Positions 59,568-64,000 of a DNA stretch of 64,000 nt are shown here, in pieces; within the stretch, counting starts at the first letter, position 1; every line of letters starts with the position of its first letter. Source of the DNA: Nocardia cyriacigeorgica (GTDB lineage Bacteria > Actinomycetota > Actinomycetes > Mycobacteriales > Mycobacteriaceae); contig NZ_JAAGVC010000003.1 in NCBI RefSeq assembly GCF_010858045.1, positions 62,001-126,000 of the forward strand. The letters are read 5' to 3'. The notes below the pieces were generated by a model that searched no databases, was not told the DNA's origin, and saw only the letters and a list, made by a program, of their open reading frames with translations. A program made the position numbers and the translations under genes.

Positions 59568-60085
59568 ACGCGCGTGGTCTCGGGATGTTGCTGGCGGTCG
59601 CTTCGCTGATCGCCACCGGCACCTATGTTTTCGTGTACCTGTATCGCTGGGAGTGGAATCGGGCGATTCTCACCGCCACGCTGTTCATCGCGGCCGAGAT
59701 CGCCTTGGTGGCGATGGTGCTGACCAAGCGGTTGCGCGCAATCCAGCGTGAACTCGGTGACGGCGGCGAACGCAGCCGTGCCGACCACGACAGCACGGCC
59801 CGCATCGTGCACGCGGCGGTACCGCAATCGCGGGTCGGCTTCGCCTGGCTGGCCCGGCCGGACCGGCTCGGGGTGTTCGTTCCGGTGCTGCTCGCCGGTG
59901 GTGTCCTGCTGACCGGAGTGGCGTGGCTGGTCGAGCGTCTCGCCCGGTTGACCGCGGGCCCGGCGGCCGAACGCCGCATCCTCACCGGCCTGGAGCGGCT
60001 GCGGCTGCCCGAGGCCGGGTTCCTGACCCCGCCGCCGGATCGTCTGCGGTTGCTGCGCGGGCCGCTGACCGGCGCACGGTGGTGA
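59564..60085 (+). CDS. Three-helix membrane protein linked to the phosphotransferase-like enzyme
   Basis: 173 residues. Hydrophobic segments LGMLLAVASLIATGTYVFVYL, ILTATLFIAAEIALVAMVL and, later, LGVFVPVLLAGGVLLTGVAWLVE, separated by a charged loop (RAIQRELGDGGERSRADHD). ATG 59564 overlaps the stop of the preceding enzyme (ATGA), with AGGAGGG upstream, so the two are coupled. The function is not recognised; tight coupling suggests it works with the enzyme, perhaps locating it at the membrane. Confidence 0.75.
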   Translation: MNARGLGMLLAVASLIATGTYVFVYLYRWEWNRAILTATLFIAAEIALVAMVLTKRLRAIQRELGDGGERSRADHDSTARIVHAAVPQSRVGFAWLARPDRLGVFVPVLLAGGVLLTGVAWLVERLARLTAGPAAERRILTGLERLRLPEAGFLTPPPDRLRLLRGPLTGARW

Positions 60086-60088
60086 GCC

Positions 60089-60454
60089 GTGCGCCGGGTG
60101 CTGGTGCTCGCGCTGCTGGCGATCGTCACCGGCGCGGGCCTGTCCGCGATGGCGACGAGCATGAAGTTCGAAACCGACAGCGGGGCAGCGGGTAGCCGCA
60201 CCATCATCCATTTCGACGCCCGCGCGCGGACCCCGGGTCCCGCTGCGGCGCTGCGATTGTGGGAGGAATGCGCCAGCATCGCCAACCACGTCCGCCTGGT
60301 CGCGGGTCCATCCAACGACGGCACCCGCTGGACCGTTGTCCTCGAACCGGCCCTCGGCCCGCATACCGAACGCCGCCTCACCGGCTGCCTCGACGACCTC
60401 ACCGTCGACGGTATCCGCGGCCATCACCTCGCCACCGAACGCCACACCAACTGA
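60089..60454 (+). CDS. Small exported or membrane-anchored protein, third gene of the operon
   Basis: 121 residues with a hydrophobic N-terminal segment (RRVLVLALLAIVTGAGLSAMA) that may be a signal peptide or anchor. The rest is polar, with two cysteines (WEECASIAN, TGCLDDLT). GTG start at 60089, three bases after the previous stop. Not recognised; probably an extracytoplasmic partner of the membrane protein before it. Confidence 0.65.
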   Translation: MRRVLVLALLAIVTGAGLSAMATSMKFETDSGAAGSRTIIHFDARARTPGPAAALRLWEECASIANHVRLVAGPSNDGTRWTVVLEPALGPHTERRLTGCLDDLTVDGIRGHHLATERHTN

Positions 60455-60555
60455 CCTTGCGCCGCACCGGTGTTCGCGCGAACTCCCCGTTCTGACCGTG
60501 CCGTCTGCCCGCGGCGGGCTGCCCGCTGCGGACGAGCCGTCGCCCGGAGCTCAGT

Positions 60556-60651
60556 GCGGGCCGAACCGCTGCGGGCGGTCGTGTGCGGGCCGAGTCCCGC
60601 TGCGGGCTGAGCCGCTGCGGGCCGCCTTGCGCGGGCCGAACCGCCGCGGGC
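60556..60651. repeat. Imperfect tandem GC-rich repeats
   Basis: Four degenerate copies of GCGGGCCGAACCGCTGCGGGC, beginning at 60556, 60585, 60602 and 60631. The surrounding 300 bases (60455-60748) contain no convincing gene. Each copy can form small hairpins; the stretch may serve as a transcription-stop region between convergent genes. Confidence 0.55.
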
Positions 60652-60748
60652 TTCCCTCCGCGATCCGAACCGCCGCAGTCTGCCCGGCGACGGGCCGATC
60701 TGCCGCACCGCGCTGCCGCGGCGCACCGCCTGCCCTCCCGGGCGGCGG

Positions 60749-61363
60749 TCAGGTGGTGACGTGGGCTCGGGTGGCCCGGTCGATGAGGTGTTCGATCAGG
60801 CTGAGCAGGACGTTCTTCGACGAGACGCGGTCACGGGCGTCGCACAGCATCACCGGGGTCTCCGGGTCGAGGTCCAGGGCGTCGCGGACCTCGTCGGTGG
60901 TGTAGCGGGGTGCGCCGTCGAAACAGTTGACGCCCACCAGGAACGGTAGTTTGCGGCGTTCGAAGTAGTCGATCGCGGCGAAGGAGTTGCCGAGCCTGCG
61001 GGTGTCGGCGAGCACCACCGCGCCCAGCGCGCCGCGGGCCAGCTCATCCCACAGGAACCAGAACCGGTCCTGTCCCGGCGTACCGAACAGGTACAGCACG
61101 AGATCGCTGTCGATGGTGATCCGGCCGAAATCCAGTGCCACCGTGGTGGTGGTCTTGGATTCGACACCGGACAGGTCATCGACCCCGGCGCTCATCTCGG
61201 TGATCATCTCTTCGGTGCGCAGCGGCGTGATCTCGCTCAGGGCGGAGACGAGTGTCGTTTTGCCGACACCGAATCCGCCCGCGATGAGAACCTTCACCGA
61301 GGCAGCCAGATGCGGCACCCCGTTCGGGTCGAGCCGGGCAGGGTCAAATTTTTCGGATTCCAT
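60749..61363 (-). CDS. Conservon small GTPase (CvnD-like)
   Basis: 204 residues. P-loop AGGFGVGKTTLVSAL, the switch region DFGRITIDSDLVLYLFGTPGQDRFW (DxxG: TPGQ) and a base-specificity VGVNCFDGA motif (NCFD in place of NKxD). It belongs to the small GTPases of actinobacterial conservons, which act with a sensor kinase-like protein, a roadblock protein and a DUF742 protein. ATG 61363 overlaps the DUF742 stop by 20 bases. Last gene of this conservon. Confidence 0.9.
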   Translation of the reverse strand: MESEKFDPARLDPNGVPHLAASVKVLIAGGFGVGKTTLVSALSEITPLRTEEMITEMSAGVDDLSGVESKTTTTVALDFGRITIDSDLVLYLFGTPGQDRFWFLWDELARGALGAVVLADTRRLGNSFAAIDYFERRKLPFLVGVNCFDGAPRYTTDEVRDALDLDPETPVMLCDARDRVSSKNVLLSLIEHLIDRATRAHVTT

Positions 61364-61718
61364 CCAGTACCGCTCGCAATACGTTGAGGTCGCCGGGCCC
61401 GGCCTCCGGTTGCACCGGAGCCCGGAAGATCAGGTGCCCGTCACCGATCAGATCTCCGACGAGAATCTTGGTCACTGCCAGTGGCAGTTTCAAGGTGGCC
61501 GCCACCTCTGCCACCGATCGCGGCTGCACACACTCCGCGACGATCTGCGCGTATTCGGGTTCGACACGCCGCATGGTCGGTGCGGGACGCGCCGCGACGA
61601 CCGCGGTGAGCATGTCCAGATCGTGTGCGGCGCCCATCGTGCGCCCACGCGTCACCGCATAGGGCCGCACCAGCGGACCCGCCGCCTCGTCGAACCACGG
61701 CTCACCCATACGCGTCAT
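61344..61718 (-). CDS. DUF742 protein of the conservon (CvnC-like)
   Basis: 124 residues. LVRPYAVTRGRT followed by a winged-helix-like region (ECVQPRSVAEVAATLKLPLAVTKILVGDLIG) typical of DUF742, ending in LRAVLDGIRKI. Proposed to link the roadblock protein and GTPase. Lies 15 bases after the roadblock gene stop. Confidence 0.88.
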   Translation of the reverse strand: MTRMGEPWFDEAAGPLVRPYAVTRGRTMGAAHDLDMLTAVVAARPAPTMRRVEPEYAQIVAECVQPRSVAEVAATLKLPLAVTKILVGDLIGDGHLIFRAPVQPEAGPGDLNVLRAVLDGIRKI

Positions 61719-61733
61719 AACGAACCCACCACA

Positions 61734-62153
61734 TCACGCCTGGGATTCGACCTCGGCGGCGCCATTGCGGGCGGTGGTCGACAGGTAATTGCCCACCCGC
61801 TGCACGGTCAGGTTCATCTCATAGGCCACCATGCCCAGATTCGCTGTCTCCGAGGCCTGCAGAGCCAGGCAGGCGTTATCGCCCGCGGAGGTCACGAACA
61901 GCACGGCGCGGTCGAGTTCGATGACGGCCTGACGCACCCCGCCGCCGTCGAACCGGCTGCCCGCGCTGCGGGCCAGACCGTAGAGCGTGGAGGACATGGC
62001 GGCGAAATGCTCGCCGTCCTCACGGGCGATCCCGTCGGAATGACCGAGCAGCAAACCGTCGGTGGACAGGACGACCGCGTACCGGACGCCGGCCAGCCGC
62101 TCGACCAGATCGTCGAGCAGCCAGTTGAGATCACTTGCGGGGGAAGTGGACAC
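61734..62153 (-). CDS. Roadblock/LC7-domain protein (CvnB-like)
   Basis: 139 residues. LNWLLDDLVERLAGVRYAVVLSTDGLLLG and the GNACLALQ-like strand (GDNACLALQA) are classic roadblock/MglB features. In conservons it works with the small GTPase as its regulator. Directly follows the sensor gene (one base between). Confidence 0.9.
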   Translation of the reverse strand: MSTSPASDLNWLLDDLVERLAGVRYAVVLSTDGLLLGHSDGIAREDGEHFAAMSSTLYGLARSAGSRFDGGGVRQAVIELDRAVLFVTSAGDNACLALQASETANLGMVAYEMNLTVQRVGNYLSTTARNGAAEVESQA

Positions 62154-64000
62154 TTAGCCTTCCTGTTCCTTCGGGGTCGAGCTCGGCGGCGCCGGCGCGA
62201 CGGAATCGTCGGCGGGCAGCGGCTTGCGACCTTGTCTGGTGCCGTTCTCGATGGCCGACATCAGATCTCGGGCCTGTTCGGCGGTGCGAGGTCGCTGCGA
62301 GGCGGGCTGCGGGGTGACCGGCTGCGCCAATTGCGGTGCGAGACTAGTCTGCCGATTCCGCCGGGGTAAAGCGGGACGACCGTCGGCGGTGCGCTCCACC
62401 GGCTCGGCCGGCCGCAGTGCGGGCGTGGGCGCGGACGGTGGGTCGGCCAGCAGGGTCGCGGTCGGTGCGGGCGCCGATTCCACGGCGCGCGTTACCGGCT
62501 CGCTCGCCGCGGGCAACGCCGGTCGACGTTGCGGCTTGGTCACCGGCTCGCTGGGCGCGGCGCCGGTCTCGCCCGGCAGCAGCAGCTTCGACGGCACCAG
62601 CACGATCGCCCGCACCCCGCCGTAATCGGATTCGCTCAACCGCACCGAGATGTCGTGGCGTGCGGCCAGCTGGCCGACCACGAACAGCCCGAGCCGGGAA
62701 TCGGCCGACAAGGTGGCCACGCCGAAATCGGGTGGATCGGCGAGCATCTCGTTGACCCGCGCCAGTTCGTCGGCATTCATTCCCATGCCCTGGTCGCTGA
62801 TCTCCACGACCAGCCCCTTGCCGACGATATTGCCGGTCACCTCCACCCGCGATTGCGGCGGCGAGAACGAGGTGGCGTTGTCGACCAATTCGGCCAGCAG
62901 ATGCACCAGGTCGGCGACTCCGTTGCCGGCGATCCGCGATTGCGGCAGGGTGCCGAGGCGCACCCGGGTGTAGTCGAGGGTTTCCCCGATCGCGCTGCGC
63001 ACCAGGTCGATCAGCGGCACCGGGTTGCGCCAGCGACGGCCCGGCTCACCGCCGCCGAGGATGATCAGGTTCTCGGCGTTGCGGCGTTCGCGGGTGGCGA
63101 GATGGTCGAGGCGGAACAGGGTGTCCAGCATGGCCGGATCCTCTTCGCGCTGTTCGGCCGCGTCGAGGATCTCCAGCTGGCGGTGTACGACGATCTGGCT
63201 GCGGTGGGCGATATTGAGGAACACCGCGCGCACACCCTCGCGGGTGCGGGCCTCGGTGACGGCGGCGGTGACCGCGGCGGCATGCGCGTGCTCGAAGGCC
63301 GTTGCCACCGCGCCGACCTCGTCGCGGCCGAAGTCCAGGCGCGGCGCTTCGGCCACCGGATCGACCTGCTCGCCGGCGCGCAGGCGAGCGAGCATGCCGG
63401 GCAGGCTTTCGTCGGCCAGCGCCAAGGTCTGATCGCGCAATCGCTTCAGCCTGCGGATGAACCGGTTCGCCAGCACCAGCGAGACCAGGAAGGCGCCGAT
63501 GCTGATGAGCAGCACGGTGACGCCGAGAGCCAGAGAGGCGGCCGCGGACTCGGTGGCCGAATCTCGGGACATCTGCTGGGCGTGCCGGTTGTGCATGTCC
63601 CAGATATCGAGCAGCGCGTTGTTGACCTCGGCCTCCGCGTCCCGCCATTGCTCGATCGTGGCGGGCAGTGGCGCTGGTTCGTCCTCGGCCGTGGTACGGG
63701 TGCCGGTGCGGCCGGAGGCGGTCTCCCCGGAGGATGTCTGCGACGGCTCGGTGGCCTCGGGCCGGTCGAAGGTGCGCTGAGTGAGCGCCTGCTCGGTCGA
63801 CGCGAGCACCTGCCAGGCCGGGCTCGCCAGCACGGCCTGCAGCTTGTCTCGGAAGGCCGGTTCGAGATCGGCGGCCAGCGGGGGCAGCGTGGTGCGATGG
63901 GTGCCTGCCTGGGCGATGAACTCCTCCGGCAGCGCGACCACACCCGAGCCGTTCACCAGCGCCGCCTCGGCCAGCGCGTTACTGCGCGAGACGGCTTCGA
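62154..64000 (-). CDS. Conservon sensor histidine kinase-like protein (CvnA-like; 5' end outside window)
   Basis: The frame is open to the window end, so the N terminus is missing; visible part about 615 residues. Near the upstream edge are SRSNALAEA and the helical NIT-type sensor region, then a hydrophobic segment (ALGVTVLLISIGAFLVSLVLA), a HAMP-like linker, and an ATPase domain with ELVDNATSFSPP and EISDQGMGMN, the N and G1 boxes. The dimerisation helix lacks a standard HExxTP motif; instead HRSQIVVHRQLEILDAAEQ appears, as usual in this family, so phosphorylation is doubtful. A proline-rich C-terminal tail of about 130 residues follows (RPRTAEQARDLM). First gene in the conservon. Confidence 0.9.
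   Translation of the reverse strand, partial: EAVSRSNALAEAALVNGSGVVALPEEFIAQAGTHRTTLPPLAADLEPAFRDKLQAVLASPAWQVLASTEQALTQRTFDRPEATEPSQTSSGETASGRTGTRTTAEDEPAPLPATIEQWRDAEAEVNNALLDIWDMHNRHAQQMSRDSATESAAASLALGVTVLLISIGAFLVSLVLANRFIRRLKRLRDQTLALADESLPGMLARLRAGEQVDPVAEAPRLDFGRDEVGAVATAFEHAHAAAVTAAVTEARTREGVRAVFLNIAHRSQIVVHRQLEILDAAEQREEDPAMLDTLFRLDHLATRERRNAENLIILGGGEPGRRWRNPVPLIDLVRSAIGETLDYTRVRLGTLPQSRIAGNGVADLVHLLAELVDNATSFSPPQSRVEVTGNIVGKGLVVEISDQGMGMNADELARVNEMLADPPDFGVATLSADSRLGLFVVGQLAARHDISVRLSESDYGGVRAIVLVPSKLLLPGETGAAPSEPVTKPQRRPALPAASEPVTRAVESAPAPTATLLADPPSAPTPALRPAEPVERTADGRPALPRRNRQTSLAPQLAQPVTPQPASQRPRTAEQARDLMSAIENGTRQGRKPLPADDSVAPAPPSSTPKEQEG

Overview
The window is a very G+C-rich actinobacterial chromosome segment, most likely from the Mycobacteriales and Nocardia-like. 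Supporting signs are an RbpA gene divergent from a small Cys-rich protein, a complete unfused-CD nuo operon preceded by a lone receiver protein (as around Mycobacterium Rv3143), a DtpA/PCuAC copper pair, a conservon, an NRPS and DrrAB exporters. Many genes overlap as ATGA or GTGA and many start with GTG. No tRNA, rRNA, CRISPR array, transposase or integrase was recognised.

Layout. 1-9.5 kb: the 3' end of a large nonribosomal peptide synthetase (three modules ending in a thioesterase) translationally coupled to a DrrA/DrrB exporter, closed by a terminator. 9.6-16.1 kb: housekeeping and small genes (RbpA, a Cys-rich mini-protein, an M23 lipoprotein, an ArsR regulator, a GT9 glycosyltransferase, HdeD, a small secreted protein, a methyltransferase). 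16.1-16.8 kb: an A+T-richer stretch ending in a 32-residue peptide gene. 16.9-20.1 kb: a copper/haem-peroxidase group. 20.1-24.4 kb: an orphan two-helix protein, then a response regulator, histidine kinase and DUF4173-type membrane protein. 24.4-27.2 kb: an SDR with altered catalytic motifs and a LysR/bile-acid-symporter-like divergent pair.

27.2-42.9 kb, minus strand: the complex I operon nuoA-N, in which NuoH and NuoI are one continuous protein; a CRP/GlxR-like site lies upstream. 43.2-49.6 kb: a receiver protein, then a CbbR regulator divergent from cbbL-cbbS-cbbX-cbbF-cbbP, a compact Calvin-cycle cassette with red-type form I RuBisCO. Complex I could re-oxidise NADH or, run in reverse, supply it during CO2 fixation, but no hydrogenase or CO dehydrogenase is present here.

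49.6-56.3 kb: DNA-damage and drug-response genes: DinB with a LexA box on its start codon, a BlaI/M56 pair, an AlkZ-like glycosylase with a QxQ motif, and a TetR regulator divergent from a second DrrAB exporter across a perfect 17-bp-arm palindrome. 56.3-60.5 kb: a Nudix protein, a small secreted peptide, and a three-gene operon led by a rifampin-phosphotransferase/PEP-synthase-like enzyme whose leader carries a 28-codon ORF and competing hairpins. 60.7-64 kb: a conservon (GTPase, DUF742, roadblock and a sensor kinase cut by the window end).

All functions are by-eye assignments from motifs; coordinates of starts are chosen from overlaps and ribosome-binding sites where visible.
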